Positions 1 through 12,440 of a stretch of DNA of 64,000 bases are shown here, in pieces (the stretch's first letter is position 1; each line of letters opens with the position of its first letter). Position numbers and translations under genes: made by a program. Source of the DNA: Cephalotus follicularis (taxonomy: Eukaryota; Streptophyta; Magnoliopsida; Oxalidales; Cephalotaceae); contig BDDD01000350.1 of the NCBI GenBank assembly GCA_001972305.1, positions 380,486-444,485 on the forward strand, given 5' to 3'. The notes below the pieces were generated by a model. That model saw nothing but the letters and a program-made list of their open reading frames with translations. It was not told the origin of the DNA and did no database searches.

Positions 1-1150
1 TTCTTACGTGGATGTTATTTAAATTCTTTATTACTATGGTGTTCATTCGGTCTGTAATAAGGCTGCATGTGCGCTCCATTATTTTTCTTACCCATTATTT
101 TTGAGTTTTTCTCTTCTCCCTCTATAATTGTCTTCTTATTCTATTGTAATACGCGTGATGTAATTTTAAGAAGTGATGCAATGGAGATTAAAGAGAGGAG
201 CAAGAAGAATGCAAGCCCAAGTGAAGGCCATGTATGCATGGTGTGAATACTGTAATAAAGTAGTTATTAAATAATAAGCACCTAGGAGACCAAGTGGTCA
301 CGTTTGGCTCACGTGCTCACGATAATAGTTAAAGTCGCAAGTCAGGCCACATATTTTTTCTAGGATGCATGACATGGATGAATTTATTTTAAGTTTTCCA
401 AACACGTCCAAGCATGCTAAGCCGTTTCCAAATGGATTGGAAGATAAAATGGAATTTTATTAACGACTATGATTAAAATTAAAATTCATAAAAGTGTATG
501 AGACTAAATTCCCCCAAAATGAAATTATAAGTCTATAAGTTGTAGGACATAAGGTTGTCTCGTGGTTGGCCTTCCATAATCTTCGTTGAAGGTGTGGACA
601 TATTGCGGATAGAACCACTACTGCCATAGCAGAGGTCCCCCGTATGACCATTATCATTCAGATTCAGTACTGGGTAGTAGTGGAAGGAAATAGCCATGTT
701 TCGGTACCGATGGGACGGTCACGCGAGAGAATCAAAATGGGTTTATTTCTATGATAAATATGGGTCAGACTTATACTGAGTTCATACTATTGAAGCACCC
801 AGCGTTGGATTGTATGGGTCGTGAGGCTGAACTTGTATCGGATCTTGCATTTCAAGGGTGAGGCCCTAATGCAAATATGATGCTAAATGCCTAACTCTCT
901 GGTATTATGGTTATGCACGGCCACAGTCGGGACCGTGATATTGTGAGATAGATTCCGATCCCCACTAGGAGGCGGGTGCTTCCCGAATTCCATATGGAGG
1001 TATGGCATACGATTAGAATAGTGGAAGGAGCCATAATTACAACAAGTCAAATGGATTATGGTAATAACATCAATGAAATGATCAACTAATAGTCTTTCTC
1101 TTTTTCTTCATATAGGTTGCTAGTTTTCACATACCTTATATATTACTCAA
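1..1150 (+). other. copia-1 untranslated leader
   Basis: Noncoding leader between primer-binding site and gag. The block around 45-110 (GGTCTGTAATAAGG) recurs at 22440-22500 and, reversed, near 33380-33410 inside copia-E. The block near 960-1040 (CCCACTAGGAGG, then an ATTCCATATGG motif) matches copia-E at about 32481-32600 reversed. Just before the gag start the sequence TTCATATAG|GTTGCT resembles a 3' splice site and matches TTATCTAG|GTTGCT in copia-E. No reading frame of note is present. Confidence 0.7.
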
Positions 1151-1400
1151 ATGGCAGACGGCACAAAAAATTAAACACAATTGAGACTCCTAGGCTACTA
1201 GATCCTTATTAGCTTAAAAAGCAACGTATTTATGCATATGGTTCTCACGAGCTTGAGAGTTGCTCATGTTATGACTGAGATATACCCCGAGCTGGTGAAT
1301 GATGCATTAGACCATCACAACGCCAGTGTAGTTGAGTGGTGGGATTACGATTATCAAGCTCATAACCTAGCAATTATTGGTATGTGGCCATAATTATACA
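1151..1400 (+). pseudogene. copia gag remnant
   Basis: An ATG at 1151 follows the leader. From 1253 to 1388 one frame reads through a Gag segment containing EWWDYDYQAHNLAIIGM. This matches the copia-E Gag stretch with VMWLEDDEHARRIALLGM in spacing and in the hydrophobic-G-M ending. This is the capsid-like Gag domain of plant copia elements (UBN2 type). A stop lies soon after the ATG and the frame is lost after 1388. It is a remnant, not a gene. Confidence 0.7.
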
Positions 1401-2039
1401 TGCAGGTTATGCGCTCATAAACCTTGTGTGTCATGTTTACACAACTCGAGGAGTGGTATGGTACCCAGTCGAGGACTGGAAAGGTAGATTTTGACCAGTC
1501 GGGATCAAGATCAACTGTGATGCCTCAATTTCCTACTTGAATAATCTCGAGGGAAATAGATCAAGTGAATATTATTCCAAAGGGTTGAATCACTAGGAAG
1601 AGGCAGTTGGTGACAAGGTTACCATTCTAATAGGAATCCAAAAGTTTTTGTTATAAAGGAGTATGCCTAATTCCATGTGGGAAATCAAGGCGTCGGAAGA
1701 TATAGTGTATTCCAATGTCCAAAGCAGGAAATGCCTCGTGTTGGGTACTTCCATATACTTTATCTGGATTACAATGTAAGTTCAACATGAACTGTGGACT
1801 CAGGTTGTGAGACTGACATTTATATCTCTTTTCAGATGATAGGAGAATCTGGATAGCTAAGAGAGCTGGTAATGGTATGGACTGACGCCATGGTAATTCA
1901 TCGAGAAAGATGTAGGTGTTTATGAATTATGAATATGGTTATGTATTATTCAAGACACCGATAGAGATAGATCAATGTCGTATACAATTTCCATAAAAAT
2001 TCAAGGAATTACTAATAAAAGACTATGAAAATGGTTTGG
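1401..2039 (+). other. unrecognisable decayed copia interior
   Basis: By position this should hold the gag tail, zinc knuckle, protease and N-terminal integrase. No frame shows a CCHC knuckle or a D-T/S-G protease motif. A GTAAGT...TTTTCAG arrangement near 1778-1836 looks intron-like but has no coding context. Confidence 0.5.
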
Positions 2040-3930
2040 TCCATTATGTCTTTTATACATCTTCTGCTCTTATTCTGGGTAATGCACTACAGTTGGTAGA
2101 GCATATCCTAATTCGGATTCCTTCGACATCCATCCTCTCCATATCTAAGTGAGATAATGAAATGGAGTAAACCCAGCCTAAACCATGGTGATAAGGTTAA
2201 GGTTCTCTAGCTTAGGTAAGAAGGTGGAAACCTTCTAAGCTAGAGGCACAATTGAGACGATTCCGGTTTTGTGGGATATCGTAAAGAGAGCTTAGGATAC
2301 TATTCATATCATCCCAACAAACAAATATGGTTTCGTTTCGCGTACTGCAAAATTCCTTGTGAAGGAATACCCGATTACCGGAAGCAGTAGGAGTAAGGTG
2401 AAACAAAGAGAGTTTAAACCAAATGAATACCCACAGGACTATAAATAATTAGAGGTTAAACCCTCTGTAGACATTATTAGGAAAGGTATCCCAATCTGAG
2501 ATAGAATCTTAGTAAGGTATTCCTCCATGGAAGAGATCAAACAAGATTTCAACAGTACATGAGAAATAAGGTTTTATCAATGAAAGGCACTGACGAATTT
2601 ATTGTCAACAATGATGACGGACCTGTCAGCTAGCAGGAAATAGTGAAGTGCACTGATTCCAAGGCATGGTAAGAGACCATGAAATCCAAAATGGATTCCA
2701 TATACGCAAACCAAGTAAGGGACTTGGTAAATGCAACCGAAGGCATAAAATCCTATTGGATGTAAGTAAATCTTCAAGAGGAAGATAAGCGATAATGGAT
2801 AATTAAAAACTCTATTCGGATAATACAAGCTTCAAAGGTTTACTACCTTAAGTAAGCATCCCGTAGCTGAAACATCCATTTTGATTTCATCAAATATTGG
2901 ATAAACCTAATGTTTACCATAATTAGGACAACCTAGAAATCACTTTCTTGGTGCAGTTAACCAAGAACGTCTTCGCATAGGATTTGGGAAGGACTTCCTA
3001 CATTTGGAGGGAATGAAGATCTTAAGAGTAGATCAAGTAGGTTGTTTAAAGATTCCCAAAGCTAGTACATCAGCAGGTAGCTGAAATGGTATGGCATGAG
3101 AATTCCATATATTGGTTTGCTGCCTATTAGCCAAGGACTTCATATCTTTCCAAGAGAGTCTCAGTAAGAGACATATGCGCAGAGAATGGACATGTAAAGA
3201 CATCCTCAATTGGAGGCTCCATCATGTGTGCTATACATAGTACTGAGCCTGATATCGCAATATGCCTAAGGGTCTGGCTAGTCTATTTCAGTCCTATCCT
3301 TTTGATAAGCACTGGGAAATAGTCAAGAGTACAAGATATCGAGAGAAACTCAGAAAATCTTCTTGACATATAGAGAAGATAGTGAATTGAAACATAATAG
3401 TTAAGTGGACTCTAATTTCATATGTGATCTGGATGATCACATCTCCAATTCTGGATGAGCGTTGATCCTGAATGGAAGTACTGTGTGAGTTGGAGGAGTT
3501 TGAGGTAGCAGACGATTGCAGACTCGTCTAGAGACTGAAAGTATGTCTCAATCTATGATACCAATGATGGTAGTTGATTTGGATACAGAAGTTCAGACTT
3601 GAACTTTATAGAGATTCCATCCGTCTTTTGTTTAGTTGTGGTTACTACAACATTGATGGAGGACTTTGCACAAGCCATGGATCTCGCGTCTCATTACTGC
3701 ACCAAACAACGACGATATCATATGATCATGGAGATCATAATGTAAGTAAAGTCTCAAAAGAGATGTTATTGAGGAAATACAAGAGACATCACAGAGTAAA
3801 TGTCACATAGAGAGAGTCGCGCAGAGGAAGCGAACTTAGCAGACCCACTGACCAAAGCCATGGGCAGCACGCAAGAGGCAAGAGAGTGTAATATGCTTAG
3901 GCTGAAGGTCTCTATGGCTTCAGAGCCAAG
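2040..3930 (+). pseudogene. copia pol remnant (integrase tail, RT, RNase H)
   Basis: Recognisable pieces occur in the order of a copia polyprotein, each in a shifting frame. About 2040-2160 holds the integrase stretch ending HILIRIPS, matching AAYILNQIPS in copia-E. About 2262-2370 holds GFVGYRKESLGYYSYHP, the conserved segment that follows integrase. About 2670-2790 is the RT start (KSEMDSIYANQV type). About 3090-3300 is the RT C-terminus. About 3410-3540 is RNase H. About 3830-3900 encodes ANLADPLTKAMG, the usual copia RNase H tail. Stops and indels are frequent, so the segment is inert. Reverse transcription and integration were its ancestral roles. Confidence 0.8.
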
Positions 3931-3938
3931 TGGGAGAG
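3926..3938 (+). promoter_or_regulatory. polypurine tract of copia-1
   Basis: CCAAGTGGGAGAG directly precedes the LTR start TGTTAGATAG. This is the plus-strand primer position of an LTR retrotransposon. Confidence 0.8.
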
Positions 3939-5990
3939 TGTTAGATAGGGGTGTCCCTACAAGTCAAGAGATGATTCCAGGCATATGTTCATAACATATG
4001 ATACACTCTTAGTCAATACATTCTTAGTTCCATTCACGTTCTATAGTGCATATTCATTGAAATATTGGCATTAAGCTATATGCAAAATCTTAAACCGTTG
4101 AATCGGATTAGTTGATAACCATGTCAACTGAATACACATATATTGCCCTGTCGTTTGAGGGCTTGGATCTCATGCCTGAGAGGTTATGAGAATGAGATCC
4201 TTACTCCCTTCTGACAAAATGTTCAAAGTCATAGGTTCACTCTCTTAGGGAAATTGAGGAACCGTAAAGACTTGTCGTATTATGCTTGCTCCCGGGTTAA
4301 GTGGAGGATGGATCATCTTGTTGTCATTTGGGTTTACCCTAAAGCTGATGTGGGGTGCGTGCTGGAGAGCATCAATGAACCGACCCACCATAGGTTACCT
4401 ATTTGGAGAGTTAACACCTCTTTCAATAGGATTCCTATTTGTCGCGGTAGTGTTTAGTCAAAGGAAACTAGTGGGTACTTTAAGACTCACGTTGGCATGC
4501 ATTGTGTAGTAACTGCTAGGCTTTGGTTTTCGCCTTCCGCAGCACTAGCCACGTGCTTGCAAAAGGGTTGTCTCTGGGTCTTGTGGGAGCTACATTGAGA
4601 TGTATGGGCGAGTGCGCAAGATGGGATCATCACACCTGTGTTGACGGTTATAGGCTCTATAACATCTGTGACAATTGAAGACTTAAAGTCTTAGCTAAGC
4701 AATTGGGAGATTGAAACGAGGTTTCCTGGGATGTCTCCCGATAGTCTCAATGTGTTTATAGAATTATAATTATCGCGTTTTACATAGGGGTAACATTAAT
4801 CAAAACCCTAGTCGAGATAGGAGCCGAGATGATGAGGGATATGCGACACATATGCCGATGATAATGATAATGTACAGGTTGAACTTGTTAACAAATGATA
4901 GACGTGGTATACACTGATCCAGGGGTGATTGGAGATCACACCGGGGCTATAGGATAGTTTTGGACTATCAGGACAGTCGTACCTAAATTATGGGATTTCT
5001 GGGAAATATATCATTTGTACCGGGAACCAACCTGGCTTTCGGGTCCCCCCTGATTTTGGAACAGGTTGATATGTCGGGTGACATATCATTTAGTGAAAGG
5101 ATAAAATCTAAGGGAGATGTTACTTTGCTTGGGAATGTTTTATTTGCTGAACATATCATTTCTTTAGAAATGAGTTGAAGCATCACCATAATTAAACATT
5201 TCGAGCACAGGGTTGCTTGTTTCAACTAACGAATGCATTTGGGCATTTGTTTGGGGAGAGAGCTTGTGGTCTTATAGCATATTGGGCTAGGGATTCACCA
5301 TCCCATTTGGGCTGAATTTATGCCTTAATACGACATAATTCAATGATGGTCCAAAGTAGTTTCATTAATGGCCTTATGGTAAATATGCAAAGCCACCTAT
5401 GTGGACTTTTCAAAGGTGTGTATGCAACACACTTGGCCGAATCTTTGAGGCATCTTTATGCCCTCAATTTGGCCGGCCATGAGGTGATTTAAATGATAGA
5501 AAACGTGTTCAATCCTTAGCTTGGTGGCTAAGTAAAAATACACTTGACTTGGTCAAAGTCTTATAAAGATATTAGGCAAATATCTTATAACACACACTTG
5601 ACTCATTTCTTCTCTCTCTTGGAACCCGAATTTTCTCTCTCTTTCTCTCTCTTTCTCTCTTCCTTTTCTTGCCATATTCTTCTTTTATCTTAGAGAAAAA
5701 TCATGGAGCTTGGTGCTCTTGAATCCTTTCACCCTCCATGATCACTATAGGTGAAGGTTGTTTGTGCTTTGCATCCAACCTTTATCTTGAGTGATTTTAT
5801 TAGAGCATTTACACACTTTGGCCTCCATCATTTATACATGTTTTGGGTAGAAAGTTCATGGAGATAATTAGAGGAGATGGATGCTTGGATCAAAGTGTAG
5901 AGGGAGCTCTTGAAGTAAGGAGTTAAAGACCTTAGGTGATGGTTTCTAATCCTTTTAAATTAGGGTTTATGTATATGTGTTGTTTGGGCT
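3939..5990 (+). repeat. 3' LTR of copia-1
   Basis: The LTR starts TGTTAGATAGGGGTGTCCC. Its first 570 bp or so match, reversed, the LTR piece ending at 10455. The segment about 4740-5062 recurs in the same orientation at 20318-20612. Blocks also match the copia-E LTR (for example the GTCATAGGTTCACT block and the GAGTGCGCAA block). A TATAA-like site near 5563 and CT-rich DNA at about 5610-5670 fit a promoter and RNA leader. GATATGTC...GACATATC near 5068-5087 is a small hairpin. The 3' end is estimated. Confidence 0.65.
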
Positions 5991-6874
5991 GGAAATTTTG
6001 GGTTTGAGCTAGGGTTGGCATACGCCAGACAATCCCAAATGTTTCCTTATGAAAACCCTAAGGGTTTTTCATGGCTAGGGTTTAGGTTTTGGAGGTTATG
6101 GACATCTGGTTTTGTGTGTTACCCTAGTCCATGTAAATGAGTGTTTATGATGAGTTATTGAATTCCCATCCCTCCATGGAAAAAACCTAGATGCTTGGAA
6201 TGTTAGCACAGTTCATTAGAAAGCTTAATTAGTGATCCAAGGGCATATTGGGACAATTATGGGTTCAGGGTTTTAGAATGTCTCATTGACTTGAGACTAG
6301 TTAGTTGGAAAATTTTAAAATGCAACCCTAAATTGTTCCAATCACATACTTATGCATAGAGCCATTCCAACAGAGAGGGCACCAATCTTCTTAGTAGATG
6401 GAAGCTGGCACCTCATGGCAGCTTGTTAACAATCGTTTTGCCACGTTGGTTTGCCATCCAACACCTGTCCTAAGCATTTCACGCCTCACTCTGTTTCAGT
6501 CGACAGGTAGCCCACACCTATCATTGTTCAAAACATCACCGGTTTCTAATAAGCATCGGTGATTAGGAATCCGTTTTGTTTAAGCCACGTACTTTATCAT
6601 ACCTTCCCCAATTGACATGCATTTCCCCATTTAACTGAGCTCAAAGAGTCAATTGTTTATGTTGAGCATCACTGATTAGCACAAAGCGTCGAAGCTTCAT
6701 GTTTGGCGTCGACGGTTTGGCGTTTGTTCAAAGAATCTATGGCTAGGCGTTAGGCATCGACCGTTTGGCATCTTAAGTTTTTTCCATTAAATTTCTATTA
6801 TTCAACTTCTCATTTCTTTCAATTAAGTCCAATCCATTTCAATTAAGCCCTAAAATAATTTAAAAACCATTATT
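5991..6874. other. unassigned interval with GTCGAC motifs
   Basis: No coding frame is supported. It contains AGGGTTT motifs (about 6050-6090) and a short cluster at 6680-6775 with GCGTCGAAGC, GCGTCGACGG and GCATCGACCG. It may be the end of the copia-1 LTR or flanking DNA. Confidence 0.5.
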
Positions 6875-9735
6875 TGTGATGACCCATGTCCATTTTCAGT
6901 ATTGGAGTCTTTGTTATTGGGCCTTGGAAAAAAATTTATTTTCTTTTGTAAAGGTGGGCCTTATGTGTTTGGGTTGGTGTGGTTTTGGTTTGTTTGGTTT
7001 ATTGTTGCTTTATGTGGTTTTGGCGGGATGGCGTTGATGTAGTGTGCACGTGGGTGTGGCAGGTCGTTTAAGGGATTTATAGTGTCCCATCTTTCCAAGC
7101 ACACAACATTCACGTCAAGGCAGTATAAGCAGTAAAGAGCCGTTGTATCAGTTGCTGGTTCCAAAAGTGTGTTCGTTGAGAGAAGTGTAAGTTCTTTGTG
7201 CTTCTTCTTCGTTCCTTCTAAAGTTTCCTTTGGCGAAGATGAGTTTTGCTTGAAGATCTTGGACCTTGAGTTCGTCAAGGTGAGCTCTTCCCTTCTTCGT
7301 CTTCTTTCCTCTGATTAGTTTGGCTATGTGCGTGCTAAACCTCCGGTTCATGGTGGAGTCAAAGACGACAATTGTAGTAATGGGATGATCTGTGATGGTC
7401 TCTTGAGCAATGTGGATGGTCAGGATGACTGTCCAAGGAGAGGATCATGCATGTAGGCTTCATGCATGTTTTGCTCTGCTTTTCTTACAGACTATGCTAA
7501 GTCCGTGTTTGCTTGTTTCTTGTAGTCGAGGAGCTGAGTGTGTATCCTGAGCTATAGGATGCCGTGTGGTGGAGTCTGGTTCAGTGGTGAGTAGGACATT
7601 GCTTTCTTTTACCTTGAACAGTTGAAAGTCTTGTACTTATTTCGTGTCCTCTAAATATTTCCTTTCATGGTATCTTATTTCTGGGAGTTATTCCTTTCTC
7701 TGGTTTTGACATGTTTCAGTTGATATTGATTTTCGAGCTGGTGTGGTCGATCTTATTGGATGTGTTTACCCTTGTTTTATCCTATTTATATATATGTCAT
7801 ATCTCTATTTATATCATGCATTGTCGAATTATGGATACTAGGTACTGTGATAATGTAATGACCGAGCACGACATGGTGAGGGCAAGTAAGCGTGGATTCC
7901 CTTTTCATAACTACAGTGGCATTGCTCTATGATGCGCTGTAAGTGTGACTGCCCCCAGGTTCCTCCACATGGATCTATGCCCTTTTATTGTCTACAATGG
8001 AATGTGAGTGTGAGTGCAACCGAAGATCCAATCCTCTTCCTAACAGGCCTTGTAAGATGCTCTGCTATGAGATTTCTGACTATGGATGTTCATGCGGTGA
8101 TTCGCCGCCACTCAGTCGATGTTCTTATACTCAAATTGCCGACGAGGGAGGGACCTGAGCAGTGATTCGCTCTCCCCTTTAGTCGATGTTCGCGATCTGC
8201 TTTATCTCTCGAGGGCTGGGTTCAACACTAATCCGTCGGTACCTCTGATGGAAGACCAAGACATGTGGCTCTCTGTACCGGCCTATGACAGGTGGTGCAC
8301 ATCCTGTAAGCCTATGATCTTCATCTCCAAGTTTGTGGTGGACTGTGTGAGATTACCGCCTTGAAATCCGGTGCCAGCAGATGCATGGTTTTGGCTGAGG
8401 TGGTTGCGGCCGAGGTGGTTTGGGTAAGGTGACATGTACCAGTATTCCTCAGATCAATTTCATCCTTGGAGTCCTTGATCCTCTTTGTTGGATCCTCAGG
8501 ATATTTATTTTGGACACTTGCTTAAAACCTGTCTCTCTTGTTTTTGTTCTTGGTATTATTGATTTTTTATTCATATCTCGCGAAGTTTTATACTACTTGT
8601 AGTCTGTTGATTTTCTTGTTGAGTATCCTCGGGTGTCGGGCTATGATTATTTGTTGGCCAGTTGGGCATAACCTTTTGCTCAGCGTCCAGTGTTCATCGG
8701 GCGCTTATGGAATGCTTCTTTTCCCCTCTCACTAGTCTTTGGACTAACCCCCTCCCAGGTTGTTTTGCAGTTGAGGAAACAGGTGATGTTTTCCCCTCGT
8801 CGGACCAGGTTAAGGATCTTTTGCCAGGTAGACCACGGAGCATGTGTCTTCCCCTGACCTTCTCGGGACGTTCTTTTGTGCATTTTTGTAAGAATTGATG
8901 TATGATCCATTGGAGAAAATTGGAGCATGTTCTTTTGATTTATGGATAATATTCCTTCTTGGCTTTGTATCCTTGGTGGTATTTTTGAGTTCTATGTTGT
9001 TTAGACCTTAGTGCTAAGCTCCCCAGACGAGATAAGGATGTACGTTGTGTTTGGGATATGATCGAGCTCTTTTTCACATTAGGTTAGGCCTTGGTGCGCG
9101 GCTGGCTACCTCGGCAGGAAGTTAAACCATCTCTGTCATTTTCCGAGCATGTTTCGGGTACTAGGGAAGTAGATGTCAGACAAATAGGTTAGTGGCAGTC
9201 GTGGGATGTGAGTGGTGCATGGTACCTAGTTCCCACGCGAGTCCTTTGATAGGGTTGGTTCTCGGATTTTTGTGCGTCCTTCGACATTTGCGTGTCGTTA
9301 GACCTTGGATGTGTCCCAGGGCTCTGGCGAGTCCTCGGCCATTTTGGGGGCACTTGGGTTCCGCATATATATGGTTCGTGTTGGAGCCTGAGTGCTTGTG
9401 GGGTTGGTTTACTGAGGTGAGGAACGTGGTTTTGGGTTCCTCAGGCCTATAGCAGACCTTGGTGTTTTAGGTGAGCACGTGTGGGGGCCTGCTCGAGCCT
9501 AGGTGAAACGGTGAGTTTTAGTTCTCCGGTTTTTTCTTTAAGTCCTATGCCCTTTTCCTTATGCCCCGTCATATTACACGTTCCCAGTCTAGACTTCCTA
9601 GTTGGACCTTTGCGTATTTGACCCCTGGAGTTGTTCTTGTTGGTCCAGGTCAGGTAGATTTGGTGTTTGGAGGGTTGTTGGCAGTTGTGCAATCCCCGAC
9701 GGGGCTCCTCTCCCTGGTGGAATCGGAACGGGTCC
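6875..9735 (+). repeat. LTR F, gypsy lineage, + orientation
   Basis: It begins TGTGATGACCCATGTCC and runs in the opposite orientation to the gypsy LTRs of the array and of elements B and C. Shared blocks are the AAGGTGAGCTC donor-like block near 7277, the tract near 7940-8020 (CTGCCCCCAGGTTCC, then TTATTGTCTAC and GTGAGTGTGAGTGC), and the inverted-repeat box ACTAGTCTTTGGACTA at 8731-8746. The end near GGAACGGGTCCT resembles the other LTR ends (ACGGGTC or ATGGGTC). No internal region is attached on either side, so it is a solo or truncated LTR. No clear target duplication could be matched. The short open frames inside it are chance frames. Confidence 0.68.
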
Positions 9736-10455
9736 TATTATAATTCACATGATAATTAGACATTTAATCTCAATTAAACCCCATAACAACAATTAGCTCA
9801 ATAAAAGGATAATTAAGCATTAAATTTTGAATCAATGTATATTTTATTCGTTAATGGTACAATATACAATGAATTAAAATTGCGGTTATTACATAAGGAC
9901 ACAACGTAGGGCACGTATGGCCTACTAGCCACCTTTGGCTATACACTACTGAGACAATAGGAATCCTATTGACAAAGGTGTTGACTCTCAAAATAGGGTT
10001 CCTATGGTGGGTTAGCTTAGTGTCATGCCTCCAACATGCACCCCGCATTAGCTTTAAGGTAAACACAAATGGCAATGACATAATCCATCCTACACATGAC
10101 CCGGGAGCAAGCATAGCACGACAAGTGTTTGCGGTTCATCAATTTCCCTAAGAAAGTGAACCTATGACTTGGAACATTCTATCAGAAGGGAGTAAGGATC
10201 TCATTCTCATAACCTCTCGGGCACGAGATCCAACTCCTCGAACAACAGGGCGCTATATCTCTATTCAGTTAACATGGTGATTAACTGATCCATAGATACG
10301 GTTTGGGATAATACATATAGCAAAATGCCAATCTTACTTAATATGCACTATACAACATGAATGGAACTAAGAATGTTTGGACAAAGAGTGTATCATATGT
10401 AAAATTCAGATGGATGCAGCCACCTCGTTGCTTACAGGGACACCCCTATCTAACA
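9736..10455 (-). repeat. copia LTR fragment
   Basis: Reverse complement of an LTR starting TGTTAGATAGGGGTGTCCC at 10455. It matches the first 570 bp or so of the LTR at 3939, then diverges. It abuts LTR F on the left and a copia gag scrap in the other orientation on the right, so it looks like an insertion or rearrangement product. Confidence 0.75.
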
Positions 10456-10558
10456 CTTGTTTCTTAGCGATTGCGGGTATGGTCCCAGAATTGCAAAGAC
10501 AACACGAGAATCTTGAGACTCTTGGTGCCATACTTCTTAGGCTTAAGGAGTTATATGG
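10456..10558 (+). pseudogene. copia gag scrap
   Basis: One open frame encodes AGMVPELQRQHENLETLGAI followed by KELYGV. This closely parallels the copia-E Gag segment GMTPELQRKYEKIETLSSIL. It is only about 100 bp long, trapped between a minus-strand copia LTR and a minus-strand gypsy LTR. It is a fragment of the Gag capsid region with no start or end. Confidence 0.8.
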
Positions 10559-12440
10559 TGTAACACCCCCGGACGACGAAAGTTGTCACAGGTCATACTA
10601 CAGAACCTAACATAACATAACATAACTTTAACTGAACATAAACATTACTTTATTAGCCAAAACGTGGTGGTCATAGCATAATCGAAAAACTATTCAAAAC
10701 TCAAAACTTAACATATTCGGAAAAATTAAACATATTCCGAAAGTAACTTATTAAAATCATAAGTCAAGGTATCTTATTGTTCATGACCAACTCTAACAGT
10801 AAACATAAGGGATCACACTCCTAGGGATCCATGACATAGAAGATCTCTCACTCACACATTCCCCGGCTGCTCCTGATAACCTGTCGCATGTAAACAAAAG
10901 TGCGACTGAGCAAACCTCAGTACAGACAAAGAATATAAAACAGTAAACGGTAGTTTAAAAGCAGTGAGATTTCAATAAAAATCGTATTAGAAATCTTAAG
11001 CAATTAAAACAGTTTAAACATTCTTTGAAGTCCTATTCGAATTTCCATAAAATACCAAATCCATATCTTTCAAAACATATACGAAACATAACAAATTCAT
11101 AATTCATAATCCATAATCATACTAAGTCATATAACATATCACATTCCCTAAACATATATGGCAAGGGTGGCGCTAATTCCACATGCCCATTATAATTGAG
11201 GTGTACGGCACTACACAAGTCAATTCTCATAACATATCATACCACACATTGCATATTTTATCACATATGCCACAAACTAGAATCGATTCTTACCCCTCTG
11301 TCATACATAGCGGATCCATAAATCCACCTCATGGGATTTATTTATAACATACAAAGACGCCGTAGACTAATCACACAACTACGGAAGTGTCATGTCCCCG
11401 TGCCAGGCCTACGACATGCCTATGGTACGCCCCATATGTGGGTACAAATACTCAGTATTTATTCATTTGCAAAATATTGATTTAACATAATCAATTTAAA
11501 GTCCATAATATATGCTTTTCCCAAAACATATTTAAAAGCCGGTATTAAACGATTCATTTCATATTAGAAGTATCAACTCATTTATTTCTTATAAACGAGA
11601 TGATCAAAACATATAACATATCATTACGTATCATAGCACAAGATTTAAGTCAAGAACATTCAACTTCACAAAATGTCGAAACTGACTTTATTTTCGGAAC
11701 ATATCAAATTATAAACATAACTGAGTTTATAAAACGAAGGAACATGGCATAAAACAAAACTGATTTTAGTTCGATAAACCAGATGGCCAAAGAACGATAG
11801 AAATCCATAGCTTATGCGCTTAGAAAAGACTTACGAAAAGATTGTTAAGTCAAACTCCCTTTGAAGCGCAACAATGTAAAAGACACAAAACTATGCATAT
11901 AAGGGTATGAGAAACATTAAAGACATAAAACAGATTCATTACAGTGTTTAGAACAGGCCCAGATCGATTCGAAGAACAAACGAATTAAAACAATTGAAAA
12001 CATAAATTTTTTGAGCAAAACAGCTGACTGTTACAGAGCTCCCGTTGACTGTTATAAGCCTTGCAGCTGACTATGCAACAGGGCCAATCGACTACACAAA
12101 CTGGATTGCAAGCAGTCGGTTGTGACAGGGGTCCAGTCGACTACTCAACACCCAACAGTTGACTATATTCATAAGACAGCCGACTGCTCAACCAAATCAG
12201 TTGACTGATCATAAGAACACCCGACTGTTCTGGTCGATAGAACAGCAAAAACTTAACCTTTCCAAAGCCGAAACCTATCCAAACATGCATAATATTATAC
12301 TAGGGGCTTATACACATATACATATGACATTATATGCTATTTGGACAGAGTAAAGACACAAAATTGACATACTTATGAGACCAGTGGCTAACTCAAGGAA
12401 AAGAGACACATATGTATAATCCAATTTTAATGGGTCAACC
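10559..12440 (-). repeat. gypsy-A LTR copy, truncated
   Basis: It starts TGTAACACCCCCGG, the reverse complement of the LTR end at 56516. Long blocks match the + copy at 53836-56516, including the repeated CATAAC/TATGTT tracts and the palindrome cluster at 12005-12235, which lies at a similar distance from the LTR end as in the + copy. Similarity fades near 12440, before the LTR start is reached, so the outer part is lost. Confidence 0.75.
12005..12235. repeat. cluster of CAGTCGACTG-type decamers
   Basis: About ten short motifs such as CAGTCGACTA, CAGTTGACTA, CAATCGACTA and CAGCTGACTG are spaced 10-30 bp apart. The + copy of the same LTR has the matching cluster at 54970-55145. Several units here differ by C-to-T at the central CpG. 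Confidence 0.8.

Larger units (their letters stand above)
1..5990 (+). mobile_element. Ty1/copia element remnant (copia-1), internal region plus 3' LTR
   Basis: This is an old copia retrotransposon read on +, entered inside its untranslated leader; its 5' LTR lies outside the window. The order leader, gag, integrase, RT, RNase H, polypurine tract and LTR is the copia order. Each part aligns by eye with the reverse complement of the complete copia element at 26735-36264, which fixes orientation and identity. Every coding segment carries many stops and frameshifts, so nothing here can be translated. The right end of the LTR is uncertain; about 5990 is an estimate from the length of related LTRs. 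Confidence 0.82.

Noticed and set aside
1778-1836. GTAAGT...TTTTCAG intron-like arrangement
   Set aside because: No coding exon is recognisable on either side; it lies in decayed copia sequence.
6961-9740. Possible host gene with exon-like frames and a donor-like AAGGTGAGC
   Set aside because: The region aligns block by block with gypsy LTRs elsewhere in the window, and the frames are short and unlike any protein family.
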